NCBI GenBank assembly: GCA_019828595.1
Contig: JAHQRK010000002.1
Span: forward strand, 2,356,001-2,420,000
Reading direction: 5' to 3'
Source of the DNA: Aphanomyces cochlioides
Lineage: Eukaryota; Oomycota; Saprolegniomycetes; Saprolegniales; Verrucalvaceae
DNA: 64,000 nt
How positions within the stretch are numbered: the stretch's first letter is position 1; every line of letters begins with the position of its first letter. The translations under genes and the position numbers were made by a program. Below are positions 1 through 10,394 of the stretch, one piece after another. The notes under the pieces are model-generated. The model was not told the DNA's origin. It did no database searches and saw nothing but the letters and a program-made list of their open reading frames with translations.

Positions 1-1537
1 ATTCAACGCTGGCGCTTGATGGCCCAAAGGCCCAAGTTGACCACCGCCTCTCTTCTCGACGGGAGGGCGAAGAAATGCGATTGCCCCCAGATTGGCCACG
101 AAGGACATCCATGGTTTGGATCCTTCCAGTTAGGAAACAGACCCGAGTGGTTGAATTGACCTTCAAGTTGCAAGTCAACAACTTGCAGCGAGATCCAAGT
201 CGGGCGAATGCATTTGTGTTTGGTCGACGAACGTGCGATCGAGAGCGTTGCGTGAATCTTTTTGTCATTCGGAGAGAGTGAGATGGGTCACCGTTGCAAT
301 CGCCACTGTCATCGTGCCACGCTTTGCGATAGCATCCTTGCGACAGCCTATGGCCAGAACGATCAGGAACTTGCAGTGCACTTTTCCAAGTGACGTTCAC
401 ACGCCTGCGTAGCTCCAGCCGCTAGGAAGGATCGCGATGCGGCGGTCACAAAGCCACGGATGTTATCCCCCCGACCAGGTTCATCCCCAGAGCCGCCCCC
501 CCTGAAGCCGCTCCGTCGGTCTGCCACGAGCCGTCTAGTCTTTCAACGACCAGCGACCCTCTTGCCGCAAGAGGGTCGTGCATTGCCTGAATCATTCTCA
601 TACAAACGCAGAGCATCTGAGAAGCTGTTCCAGAGTAGACTCGTCAGTGGGATGGATCGCACCACCGTTGCGCTCGTGGATACAATGCGCTCCATGCTTT
701 GGACGAATTGAAAAAACTTGATGGGGTCGATCAAAGTCGTGGCCAAGTTGAGTCGTCTCGACAGTGTGCGCGCTGGGAGTTCTCCTCCTGGTGTCGCCTG
801 TCGAGTTTATCGGTCCCGTCTGTCGGAGCAACGACGCCATGTTCGCCGTGGGATGGCATGTATGCGACGCCAAAGTCGCTTCAACTTTCACAGTTGGATG
901 TCAACTCTGTCACAATCGCATGGAGTGACACCTCCAGTCGTACTTCAAGCGTCTTGGCATCCACCACGAAAAAAAGTACCGACGCTCGCTTCCAACTACA
1001 CCTGCGCTTGCCTGCTCTAGCGCTCTCCATGAGCTAGACATGACATAGACTCGACGACGCGGCGTTAGCTCCCTTGAGCCGCCGCTGGGCTTTCAACTCG
1101 ATGGCAAATCTGTCTTGTGGAATTTTTTGAACCCATGCGGGCAATGAAAGGCGATTCCATTGTCATCGTCCCACGAAAGGCGCAAGGGTGGTGCTTCTCT
1201 CTGTGTAACTCCAAGCCATGGATGCGATCTGGATGTTCGCCCCTTGGTCATCCCCGTTGAAGTTATCCACGCTTGTAATCTCCATGGCTGGCGGGGGGGG
1301 GTGCGTAACCTCCCTCAACCTCTGTCCAAGTTGTCTCGGCAGCTATCGCAAAATCCCCTCGGCCTTCGTGTATATCTTGCATGTCCCCCTTGGAGCTCCT
1401 CGTCTATCGTCCATTGCTCGCAATCAGGATCGCTGAGGAGACCACTGTCGAGTCGTACTCATCTTGGAACTTGAGCCAACTCGTCGTTCTAAACCTCTCG
1501 TCACCTCGGTGACTACAGCAGCAGCAACATGTATAAC

Positions 1538-1555
1538 GTCAAAGTGCACTTTGAC
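1538..1555. promoter_or_regulatory. Perfect 18-bp palindrome GTCAAAGTGCACTTTGAC
   Basis: The 18 bases are their own reverse complement and occur again, with identical flanking AAC, at 48869-48886. Half-sites (TGCACTTTG or CAAAGTGCA) lie just upstream of several genes in the window, so I read it as a putative transcription-factor or core-promoter element. It is about 580 bp from the nearest assigned start (2136), so its target here is unclear. Confidence 0.4.
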
Positions 1556-2094
1556 TTTGCCTTTTTCCATCTACACTTTTGTCAATTTCACTCTAATTTG
1601 TATTTTTGACCAAAAATCAAATACATTTCCAAATCGATTTGACCATACTGAAGCCAAGTTCAACAGAATATTGGCCAAATTAATTGCATGTGAGTTAGGG
1701 TGTATTTTGGTGTGTTTTGCGTGAATTAGTTAAATACTCGATTCTGATTGGCTGAGAGATTCGGAAATCGATTAAAAAAATCGATACATTTCCACTATTT
1801 AGAATGAATCTCACAATATCTAGAGCTCCTCCATCGCATTGGAACTTTACAAGTACAGGACGGTCGACAGGACGGTCGCGCTGCTGCCTTTGCTCGCAAT
1901 CATGGCTTGGATTCCGAGTCGGCGGTGGTGAAATGTTCTGGGAAGCTATTCGTAGCGAACGTGGACCAGCGCCCGCTGATTCTTGCACGCCATCTGCATT
2001 GAACTTGATCGATCGCGACGACTCCATCTGGCTTGAAGCTCCGTTGATGTGTGGATACAAAGTGGATCGAATTTCTCTCGCGAGATTTTTTACA

Positions 2095-2107
2095 ATGCAC
2101 TTTGCAT
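2095..2107. promoter_or_regulatory. Half-site ATGCACTTTGCAT upstream of the sugar transporter
   Basis: A near-palindromic copy of the GTGCACTTTG motif lies 29 bp before the ATG at 2136. Position and similarity to copies upstream of other genes in the window suggest a core promoter or initiator-proximal element. Inference only. Confidence 0.35.
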
Positions 2108-2135
2108 TTTGCCCCGCCGTGATCAACAACTCGAC

Positions 2136-3668
2136 ATGGCTGGCGGGATTTACGTTGATGCGACGTCGGATCTCCACTCGACGCCGACGCAAGGCAAGCG
2201 CACGTATGCGATCATCGTTTGCGTCTTTGCCTCCCTCGGGGGCATTTTCTTTGGCTACGATCAAGGTGTGACCGGTGGTGTCCTCGTCATGGACTCGTTC
2301 TTGAAGGATTTCTGCGAGCACTACGACGGCAACACGATGGAGCGATGCACGGCGCCGAGCTCGGATTTGCCCGACAACTGGCTCAACTTCACCACGCTCT
2401 TCAACGTGCTCTACTACATTGGTTGCATCCTCGGCGCGTACGTCGGCGGTGTCGTTGCGGACAAACTCGGCCGCCGCGCGACGATTTTCAACGCTGGTTT
2501 CTTCTTCTGCCTCGGCACGTGCATGCTCGTGTTTGCCAACAAGGGCGGCCACACCTTGGCGTTGATTGCTCGTGTGATTCAAGGCATGGGCGTCGGCAAC
2601 TCGTCCTTCTCGTTGCCCATCTTTGGTGCCGAAGTCTCGCCCAAAGAATTGCGCGGTATGTTGTCGGGTTTCATGCAAATGTCCGTCGTCACGGGCATTT
2701 TACTGGCGGGTTTGATCAACTTTGGCGTCAAGAACACCGAGTGGGGCTGGCGTACGACCAACGCGATCGCGATGACCTTCCCATTGATCGTCATGGCCGG
2801 CATCTTCTGCGTCCCGGAAAGTCCTCGCTGGGTCTACCAGCACAAGGGCCGCGAAGCCGCGCAAGCCACGCTCTCCAAGTTGCGTCAAACCGACAACGTC
2901 CAGGACGAATTGCAAGCCATCGGCGACGCGTTGGAAGAAGAAGGCAGCGAAGCCACGACTTGGAAAGATGTGTTTCATCCGCTCGTCCGCCGCCGCACGT
3001 ACATTGCCATGTTGCTCCAATTGCTCCAGCAGACGACGGGTCTCAACCCAATCTTGGTGTACGGCGGTCAGATTTTCAAGGACGTCCTCGGGGACGGCAT
3101 CGGCGTCTTGCTGGGCTTGCAGATTGTCTTTTTTGTCGCGACGATCCCAGCCATGCACTGGGTCGATCGCTACGGCCGCCGCACGTTGCTCTTGTTGGGC
3201 GCCTTGGGGATGCTTCTCGGCCACGTCGTCGCCGGGGCTGCGTTCACGGCCGGCTGCAAGGGGAACGACAAGGACTTGGGCTGCAGCAAAGCGTCTGGCT
3301 GGGTCATGATTGTCGCGACGGCATTCTTCGTCTTCAACTTTGCCATCGCTTGGGGCCCCGTCTGCTGGATCTACCCTGCTGAAATCTTCCCACTCAAGGT
3401 CCGCGCCAAGGCTGTCTCCCTCTCGACGATGACCAACTGGGCCATGGGCGCTGTCATGATTGGCATCCCCAAGTTGTTCCCGTACTTGCACGTGAACGGC
3501 GTCTTCTTCCTCTTCGCCGCCTTGTGTGTCATCAACACTGCCTTCGTCTACTACTTCTGCCCCGAAACAAAAGGCGTCTTGCTGGAAGATATTGAAGTCC
3601 TCTTCAATGGAAAGCGCCGCGGTGCCGACGTCGAGAGCATCAAAACTCCCGCCGAAGACAAGTTTTAA
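2136..3668 (+). CDS. MFS sugar transporter (hexose/H+ symporter type)
   Basis: This uninterrupted frame of 510 residues encodes a twelve-helix major-facilitator sugar transporter, expected to import hexoses across the plasma membrane. After a short polar N-terminus comes the first helix with GGIFFGYDQGVTGG, the usual sugar-porter opening. The two loop signatures are visible as DKLGRR (about residue 110) and DRYGRR (about 345). PESPRW follows helix 6, PAEIFPLKVR marks the end of helix 10, and FCPETKG closes helix 12. The length is normal for the family. I chose ATG 2136 because the 29 in-frame residues upstream look non-coding. The central loop contains the usual sugar-binding stretch LLQQTTGLNPILVYG. 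No intron is needed, unlike most neighbours. The family is secure; the exact sugar is not known. Confidence 0.93.
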   Translation: MAGGIYVDATSDLHSTPTQGKRTYAIIVCVFASLGGIFFGYDQGVTGGVLVMDSFLKDFCEHYDGNTMERCTAPSSDLPDNWLNFTTLFNVLYYIGCILGAYVGGVVADKLGRRATIFNAGFFFCLGTCMLVFANKGGHTLALIARVIQGMGVGNSSFSLPIFGAEVSPKELRGMLSGFMQMSVVTGILLAGLINFGVKNTEWGWRTTNAIAMTFPLIVMAGIFCVPESPRWVYQHKGREAAQATLSKLRQTDNVQDELQAIGDALEEEGSEATTWKDVFHPLVRRRTYIAMLLQLLQQTTGLNPILVYGGQIFKDVLGDGIGVLLGLQIVFFVATIPAMHWVDRYGRRTLLLLGALGMLLGHVVAGAAFTAGCKGNDKDLGCSKASGWVMIVATAFFVFNFAIAWGPVCWIYPAEIFPLKVRAKAVSLSTMTNWAMGAVMIGIPKLFPYLHVNGVFFLFAALCVINTAFVYYFCPETKGVLLEDIEVLFNGKRRGADVESIKTPAEDKF

Positions 3669-4265
3669 AGTCGTCGTCCCAATGTCGTGTTGTGTAATAT
3701 ACATTTTCAAATATCGGTTGTCCACCAATCTTTCCCATACTTGCAGCATGCGAGTTCGTCTTCCTAGAGCTATCTACTGCTAGCCCATCAAGCGCTTTCT
3801 TGGACATATCTAGCTCTTCATGCCGACGAGAAATGGCTCTCGTTGACTACGGAGATATCGACGAAAGCTCATGGATGCCATCGAGTTGTTTGCACATTAC
3901 ATTACGACGGGGACTAAACTTCCTCGAGAAGATATGGAAGAACGGAGTTTGAAATGAGTTTTCCAGCAGGTTCAACGCTTCCTGAGTCTGTCCAAGTGCC
4001 GAATCTTTCGCGTCAAGCACAGAGACTGTCCATGGCCTACACCTGATTCATCTTAGATGTGAAATCCACATGGCGAACCAGCAGGGATGCCAAGAATTCC
4101 CAACGTGGATTGCGAGCACAACGAATACGAGAACGACGATGGAACGAACAAGACTGCGTGCACGAGCCACGAGATGCACGGACGGACTCTGGAGGACTTG
4201 CAACGTCTGCTCCAATTGATGCTTGTTGTACACAAGCCAGTTGAAAATTTCACACTCTTCAAATG
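3669..4265. other. Intergenic stretch, no supportable gene
   Basis: The region lies between the end of the sugar transporter and the unresolved minus-strand gene. Short overlapping frames at 4048-4269 (-), one with a hydrophobic run, could be a last exon of that gene through a GTAAGT donor near 4269, but phase and acceptor are not convincing. Confidence 0.4.
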
Positions 4266-5738
4266 TCACTTACACGTGGCGCAAGGCAACGAAGTTTCGA
4301 GACTCAGCTCGTCGAAGGGAGCAGTGAGACTGTTGTCTGAAGCGTCTTGGACTTCATTGAAATCCTTGGATTGGATCGCACCATGCTGTGACGTCTTCTT
4401 TGCAGCCACAGTGATGGCGCCAACATCAAGGACAGTAGTTCCATGCCACCAAACACGAAACTCCATCGAGTTGTCTTGTGACCGAAACGCTGAGGTCGAC
4501 CAGTGACCATGCATTTTCGCCGCCGTGAAATTCAGAAGCGTGAAAGTCCATCGATGCAAGCACGGAAACTCCATCGAAGACGTCGACAGTGCCAACTAAT
4601 TGGTCCTCGGTTGAAACTCGAGGAGAGCTTACTCGCAAGTTGAAAGAAACAACGAATGCGCCGGTGGGAAGTCTGACGAAAGGACCGTCGACCATTCGAT
4701 GGCGAACGGGGGACCTGCCGACAACGGCGCTGACGACTGCATACGACCGAACAAAGAAGCCACGCGCGGTTTTCATAGGCGGCGCTGAAGCCTCAAAGCA
4801 GAACTGCGCCCCCGCACAGAGAACTAGCACTGCGAGCGCCGTCGTTTCAGTGTTGATGAGGCTCTTGGCGTTCTTGACACTGGTCGTCCATCCAATCAAG
4901 CCACCAGTGGCATTGCGGCCCTGCATGGTCAAAAGATTGCCATGAAGAGCTCGGACATGCTGAAGCACTCGCTGGCTTGCACTGCTGTTGTAGTCAAGCA
5001 GTCGCTGGCCGACGATCTTCATCAGAGCTAGATGGTAAACATCGTCGACGTCAGTGTAGTCAAACCAGTGCATGGTGTGGTTGAACGATGGTTTTGCAAT
5101 GGAGAGCTTGTGGTCAAACGAAGAGAGGACTCCGTTCCAGTCGCCCGTGTTGGCTAGATGAAGCGCATGCTGGGCGATTCGATCGATGAACGACGTCGCG
5201 GATGCGTTTGGGAATGGATCAAACGTTCCTCCGTCAAGAACAGTCCATCGGCTTGGCTGGGTGGAGGCATGCAGTCCCCAAGGAAGCGGCGCATTGTACG
5301 CTTGCATCATATTGTGAGCAGCCCAGTTGTCGTCGAGCCAGGCTAGGAAGAGCGGATCGTTCGTTCGCACGCCACACTTGTTGGCACCGACATGCTCGAC
5401 GAAGACGTGTTGGCCACGAGGTGGTTGGTTCACACTCCATCGGTTGCCAAAGTCAGAGAGGAGCAGGCAATTCGAGTCCCGTGTAGATTTGATCGTTCGG
5501 ACTCACTCTGGCCTTCTCAAGCAGCTTTGCAAAGTCGGTTGGATGGCCAGCCAGTGGAGGACATGGAGTCACGAACTGAGCGCTGGCGTAGTACTCCTCC
5601 TCGTACTTGATCGAGTGAATGGATCTCCATGTTCCTTGTCGTTCTGTGAGGTATGCAAAGGCTGCGATGCCGTGAGGGAAGTGCTGGCCGTAGTAGAGAC
5701 TTGCAGGCGGCTGGAGAGCCATTCCACTTGAGATTCAC
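4266..5738 (-). pseudogene. Unrecognised protein, frame broken or introns unresolved
   Basis: Three consecutive minus-strand frames (about 5722-5453, 5433-4480 and 4500-4266) read like parts of one protein, but I cannot join them with canonical introns. The first has a protein-like stretch (SLYYGQHFPHGIAAFAYL). The second is long (about 320 residues), rich in Trp, His and Asn, with possible N-glycosylation sites, for example NATG and NHTM. The third contains EFRVWWHGTTVLDVG, which reads as the natural continuation of the second frame after a one-base shift near 4485. The composition and C-terminal beta-rich segment would fit a secreted carbohydrate-acting or carbohydrate-binding protein, but I recognise no family. 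The start is unclear; a possible intron with GTAAGG donor ends near 5739. Alternatives are a genuine pseudogene, sequencing indels, or unusual short introns. There is a CACTTTGCACTTTG motif at 5954 upstream. Confidence 0.4.
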
Positions 5739-6259
5739 ACCAGATCTGTCGAGGAAATGTCTGTCAAGGGGCGACTATTTTGACTCCTTACGATGGAGAT
5801 CTTTCTGGCGTCCTGCCGACATTCCATAGATCGTAAGCTCGCTGAAAACACACAGCACTGCCGCTTCTTCAATGGCATTCGTCGCGGCGGCAGCACATGA
5901 CCTTGTTCCTCCTTGGTCTTTCGGTGCTCTCGCTTTCTAGTTGACAACTATCTCACTTTGCACTTTGTCGGCAGCTGACAAAATCGTCACGCCATGAAAT
6001 GTCCACCACCATGGCCGTTCCATGGACCTTCTCGATTTGCAATCAGCGCCTCTGTGGAGCCATGGCACTGCTGAGTTTAGATCATTGGAGCTCCATGGCA
6101 TAACAAAGAGTCCTCGAGCGGTTCTCCATCCACGTGACTCTACCATTTCCATGGCGAATTGACACCTGCGCTCGGCTAGCCTCAAACGTATCAACTTGAC
6201 AGCAAGAAGAGTTGGGCATGTCTGGTTAAGCAGAGCAATGCTTGGTCTTTTTCAATCGA
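5739..6259. other. Intergenic stretch with promoter-like motif
   Basis: No frame here is supportable as a gene. CACTTTGCACTTTG (5954-5967), two direct half-sites of the recurrent motif, lies upstream of the minus-strand frame that begins near 5738. The 3' end of the ADP-ribosyltransferase gene is at 6260. Confidence 0.4.
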
Positions 6260-8209
6260 TTAGATTGCACGACCGACTTCTTCGACGTCAATTTCAGAGA
6301 TTTTGCCATTGCGGACGCGTTTGAGAACTTTGAGCTGCGTTCCAGGGGCCAGGAGGCATTCCTTCTCGGAGGGAAACATGGACAAGACGGAGATATCCAT
6401 CGCAGTTTTGCATCGCACTCGCAAGAGCGTACACGATCCACCGCAGTTGCTTATGAAATTCAGCGCGACGTTTTCATCCGAAGTACAACTACTCACGCCC
6501 CACCATGTGATCACTTTGTCTTCTTCGTACGCATCAAAGAGATCGACACTGATGCCGCGCCAGAGCGTCTGCTCCTTCTGGGGCATGCGGCACATCGCTT
6601 CCAAGAAGACACGCAAGTAATTGAAGTACTTGCGGATCGACTGGCGATTTTCAGATCTATCACAATCACGCCGTCAATTTGATCCAGGTCCTTCGACACG
6701 TACCGCAAGCAAGAATTCAACTGCGCGTAAATCCAATTGCCAGTATAGAGCACAATGGAGCCGTACAATTCCTAAGGGGTGATGAAACATCATGCAGTCG
6801 ATTGGGTTTACCTTGTCCATGGGTTTGACAGGCGGGCCAGCATTCTGCTTGACAAGCTCGGCGCCGCGATTTTGGCATTGTTTGATCGCCGCGGCTACAA
6901 TTTCCGTTTGAAACAATTCCAACGTAAGTCAATCTTGCCTTGGGTGATGCCAGAAGCAGCAGCAAGGAGAGTCGATGGCAATGGCAAGTCCATGATACCT
7001 TCGATAGGTGCCAATCCTTTTTGCTCTTCCATGTCGTCGAAGCCCATGCGGAGCCAAAAGTCTACAACGCAAAGTCAGCGAGTTGACGTCGACCACCACG
7101 AAACCAAGCATGGCTTCCTTCTCTTCAATGAGCGCAATCGAGTCAAGAGGTGGAGGTCGTTGGCGGCCGCTCAATGTTGGGATGAGAGAGTAATATTTGC
7201 CCGAGAGTTCAGTGATGTTGCCCTTTTGCTTCTTTTCCAAGATGGCTTTGATTTCTTCCAACACGGCTTGTCCTTTGTGGATTTGACCCGCAGAGAGTTT
7301 GCCCATCGCAGCGTCGCCACCTCCGCCTTCGCCAGATTCAGTCTCGTCGAGTTCGACCAGTTGATACTGCATGGGGTGTTTGACAAATTCGTGGCGGTCA
7401 CTCCAGTTGTTCTTGGTCTTGTCTTTGAATTTCTTTTCAAACAGTTTGATGGCTTTGTCAAAGTCGTTGCCGCAATCCACAAGTTGTTGCTGCCCGACGT
7501 CTCCAAGACGACCCCATCGTGTGAACAAGGAGTACGTCTTGCTCTTCGTCGACTGAAGGAGCTGGATCACGTAAAACTTGTTGTTGTTCTGCGCTCCCAA
7601 GTTGGTTTGCATCAGATCCGTGTGAAAGTCATCCACGATGGCAAATTGATCGCGAGATGCTAAATGCACATCCGGCTTGCGAACGACACGTTTCCCCGTG
7701 GCTGGTGCCGCAGGTGCTGCAGCAGGCTCGGCTTTTTCTTGTTTCTCGACCTTGACTTTCTTTTTCGGTTGCTGTTTGGGCTTTTCTTCCTCCTCCTCTA
7801 CTTCCTCTTTCATTCCACGCTTCTTTCCTTTCATCGGAGCAGGCTTCTCTTCCTTCACTGGTGCTTCTTCCTCCTCTTGCTCTTCTTCCTCTTTCTTTCC
7901 ACGCTTCTTGCCTTTCTTCGGAGCAGGCTTCTCTTCCTTCACTGGCGTTTCTTTCTTGCCTGCTTTTCCCTTCTTCTTCCCTTTCTTGTCGCCTTGGAGA
8001 GCTTGATTGAATTCCTCCTCGGTCCAAACCACGACGCCGTCTTTGGCTTTTTCAAGTTTCGCATCACCGCCGACAACCAAGTGCGTCGTCTTCTTCGTCA
8101 CAGTCGACGTAATTGTTCCTCCTGCAGCTTTGACTTTGGCTGTCGCTTCGGCGCGCGTACAGCCCTTGAGTTTCCCCGTGAACGAGATCACAATGCCGTC
8201 CAAAGACAT
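6260..8209 (-). CDS. BRCT-WGR protein with C-terminal arginine-type ADP-ribosyltransferase domain
   Basis: The protein (about 590 residues) starts with a BRCT domain (MSLDGIVISFTGKL to about residue 80). Next comes a Lys/Glu/Pro-rich linker with two repeats containing VKEEKPAP, then a WGR domain (residues about 190-290, motif FTRWGRLGDVGQQQLV). The first half of a PARP regulatory helical domain follows (GKYYSLIPTLSG, MLDFWLRMGFDDMEE). The remainder is not a PARP catalytic domain but an ART fold: LYTGN, LNSCLRSENR, LWRG (Arg), WGVSSCTS (Ser) and SEKECLLAPG (Glu-x-Glu). That is the R-S-ExE triad of NAD+:arginine mono-ADP-ribosyltransferases. Introns (43, 40 and 47 nt, all ending TAG) connect the exons in phase. 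One further intron (29 or 104 nt, ending near 6896) is needed between the helical and ART parts and its donor is uncertain. Expected role: DNA-break sensing coupled to protein ADP-ribosylation in the nucleus. The ATG at 8209 was chosen because the BRCT begins there; 8233 is also in frame. Confidence 0.85.
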
Positions 8210-8293
8210 TTCAAAATGGAAAATGCGTTTCAAAATGTATCAACTCTGAGAGGTTGCAGCCAAGCCGTTTCAAAAATTATTCAAACTCACAAC

Positions 8294-8303
8294 TTGCACT
8301 TTG
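8294..8303. promoter_or_regulatory. Half-site TTGCACTTTG upstream of the BRCT-WGR-ART gene
   Basis: A copy of the recurrent motif lies 85-94 bp upstream of the minus-strand ATG at 8209. Putative promoter element by recurrence only. Confidence 0.3.
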
Positions 8304-9094
8304 CCCTTCAAGATTGCACGTGGATGAGTGCACAACTCGGGACTTTTCGCGGTGCCATGGCGTCATGAAACACTGAATTTGAAAGCGTAGGAGCATTCAA
8401 GCAGAAGGATATGGCTAGCACCCGTTCGTATGAAGGAATTGTGTGAAGGAATTGCTATTGAGAACTATTTTTGATGGATTTTGCCTCCCGAGGTTGGAAG
8501 AGTGAATCCGACGAGACTTTGGCATAAGAATAGATGGCAAAGCAGCACTTGACAGGCTTTGAAACCAACAAGCTTGGTCATCGTTGTTGTTGTCCGCACC
8601 TACAGTACGCACTCGCTGTTACAACTGCAGATTCCGAAATTACTCACAAAATGGACTCTGTCGACTCAAGTTCTCCTACAGCGCCAACGAAAAAGCCATG
8701 GCAGCTAGAATGCTCCATACAATTGTCTCTGTCTTTTTGGCCTAAGTTATGTCTGCGTCCTCGATGTACTTTGCCTACGTCGGGGTGAATCTTGTCCGAC
8801 CGTGCGTGGTCATCACAAGCCATCCTCCCAAAAAATTGTCCTCAAATTGATCAAAATCGATATTTATAATTAATTTAGTTCTGTACCCATACACTACTTC
8901 ATATATTTCAATAATTCGCGAAAAAATTCAAATTAGTTGACTGGAAAATGGCTCAAATGAAAGTTGACATTGAAAAACACACTGCATGAAATCGGCGTGG
9001 AAAATATCGCCGCGCTCATGGCCGCTATAGTGAGAGAGAAAGAAGCGTCGTAGCAGCTCTCAGTGGGCTAAATCATGGCTAGATCGATGGCAAT

Positions 9095-9112
9095 CCAAAG
9101 TGCAAAGTGCAT
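9095..9112. promoter_or_regulatory. Tandem half-sites upstream of the PAP2 gene
   Basis: CCAAAGTGCAAAGTGCAT contains two overlapping AAAGTGCA half-sites about 100 bp before the ATG at 9214. Putative promoter element, by recurrence in the window. Confidence 0.3.
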
Positions 9113-9213
9113 CATACAATATGGGTGCACTTGGTGAGATACTTATGAGTACAATGCACGTGTGAGTCTAAAATGGATTCCACGTCGTCGAGAAACATAA
9201 CGCAAGCAGGGGG

Positions 9214-10195
9214 ATGCGTGGCAGCAAAGGAGGAGAGCAGCGAGAAGCGTCGTGGCTCTGGGAAGCTCTCGTGGGCGTTTTGATCGCCTTGGCGTCGTTT
9301 GCCATTCCATGCTTGGGTGTTCATCAACGTACGTTCTATTTGCAAGTTGTCTGTGGCTCACCAAGACGAATTCGTAGAGAGCTTGCCACGAATTGCGATT
9401 CAAACGGATGCAAGCCACACGTTCTACGCCAGAGACCCGAGCTTTGACCACACCAATGTGAAGGAGCAAGGTAGAGTCAACTGCCGTGGTAAAATTCATT
9501 GTCTTTGATAGTGTCCATGACCAAGTTGCTCCTCATTTCGTTTTCACTCCCCATCATCGCTCATCTTGCGATGCAATGGCTTCGACCTTTGCCCAACGCG
9601 ACGCGCCACTTCACGCTCAGTATTATAGCAGCCAGCGCGATGGCGATCGTCGCGACCAACACAATCAAAGTGGCCACGGGGCGATTCCGACCCAACTTCT
9701 ATTCCATGTGCGACTGGGATAAGTCTGTCATTTGGGATGGCGTGACGAATCTCTGTCGCAATCGCGCTGGTGAATTAGAAGGCCGACAATCGTTTCCATC
9801 AGGACACTCGGCTGGTTCGTTCGCAACTCTCTTCCTCCTCAGCGCACCGTCATCTCTCCAACTTGTCATCCTCATGCCTTCTTCTTGTAGCTCTACATGC
9901 TTGGCCGAGCTCAATCGTCGTCTTATCTCCAAGGCGTGAATCGCTCCTTTACCTTTTGGCTGGCGAGTATTCCAACATTAGTTGCAACTTGGATTGCCAT
10001 CACTCGTTTCCAAGACCACTGGCATCATCCTGACGACATTGTGGTACTCATGCGACCGTCGTGAAGCAGCTATTTTATCTGCTTGTAGGGTGGAGCGGTC
10101 ATCGGTGGTACGGCAGCGTATATTGCATACTCGTACTATTTCAAACGCGATCCTGACGCGTACGAAGAAATTCCAAGTGGCGATGCAAACTAAAT
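9214..10195 (+). CDS. PAP2-family lipid phosphate phosphatase
   Basis: This is a multi-pass membrane phosphatase of the PAP2/LPP type, expected to remove phosphate from phosphatidate or related lipids at ER or plasma membranes. The three active-site motifs are present in order: KVATGRFRP, PSGHSAG, and ITRFQDHWHHPDD with the catalytic His. Hydrophobic segments flank them, as is usual. Exons are joined by four short introns. The second (GTAGAG...GATAG) and the last (GTACTC...TTGTAG, before GGAVIGGTAAY) are canonical and in phase. The third, 9844-9890, keeps the frame only if the donor is GC rather than GT. The product ends YEEIPSGDAN at the TAA 10193-10195. The first intron (about 37 nt after VHQ) is less certain, so the first exon boundary may be wrong. 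The gene converges on the NYN RNase gene. Confidence 0.85.
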
Positions 10196-10394
10196 CTCCT
10201 GGCTTTGCATTTGGAGACCCGAGTGGATTCTAAACTAGACTGACACTTTTCCGACAAGCTTTACTCCCTCGCGCGCACCAGCAAGTCCATCTTTCGGGAA
10301 GAAATTGGGGTAGCTGTCGTTTAAAGCTGAATGAGAGATCATGACGAGGGTCATTTCGTTATGCGCTACGTCACTCTCTTGCTAGTGGCCGCCC

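Larger units (their letters stand above)
1..2135. other. 5' stretch without a supportable gene
   Basis: I find no open frame here with a recognisable domain or a convincing exon chain. Short frames at 460-711 and 699-1037 (+) and at 598-891 (-) overlap one another and show no conserved motif. The stretch contains a perfect 18-bp palindrome at 1538-1555 (reported separately), an AT-rich block at about 1560-1830, and the promoter region of the sugar transporter that starts at 2136. Decayed coding sequence cannot be excluded. Confidence 0.5.
8210..9213. other. Divergent intergenic region
   Basis: This lies between the start of the BRCT-WGR-ART gene (-) and the PAP2 gene (+). It contains TTGCACTTTG at 8294-8303 and CCAAAGTGCAAAGTGCAT at 9095-9112, about 90 and 100 bp from the two starts. 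Small frames near 8534-8788 (+) have no recognisable content. The stretch at 8830-8990 is AT-rich. Confidence 0.5.

Noticed and set aside
598..1037. Overlapping frames on both strands near the left edge
   Set aside because: They lack recognisable motifs, have no consistent exon chain and overlap one another; length alone is not evidence.
2219..3749. Long frames of 387 codons (+) and 349 codons (-) overlapping the sugar transporter
   Set aside because: They are shadows created by the GC-rich codon use of the transporter; their translations are Arg/His-rich and featureless.
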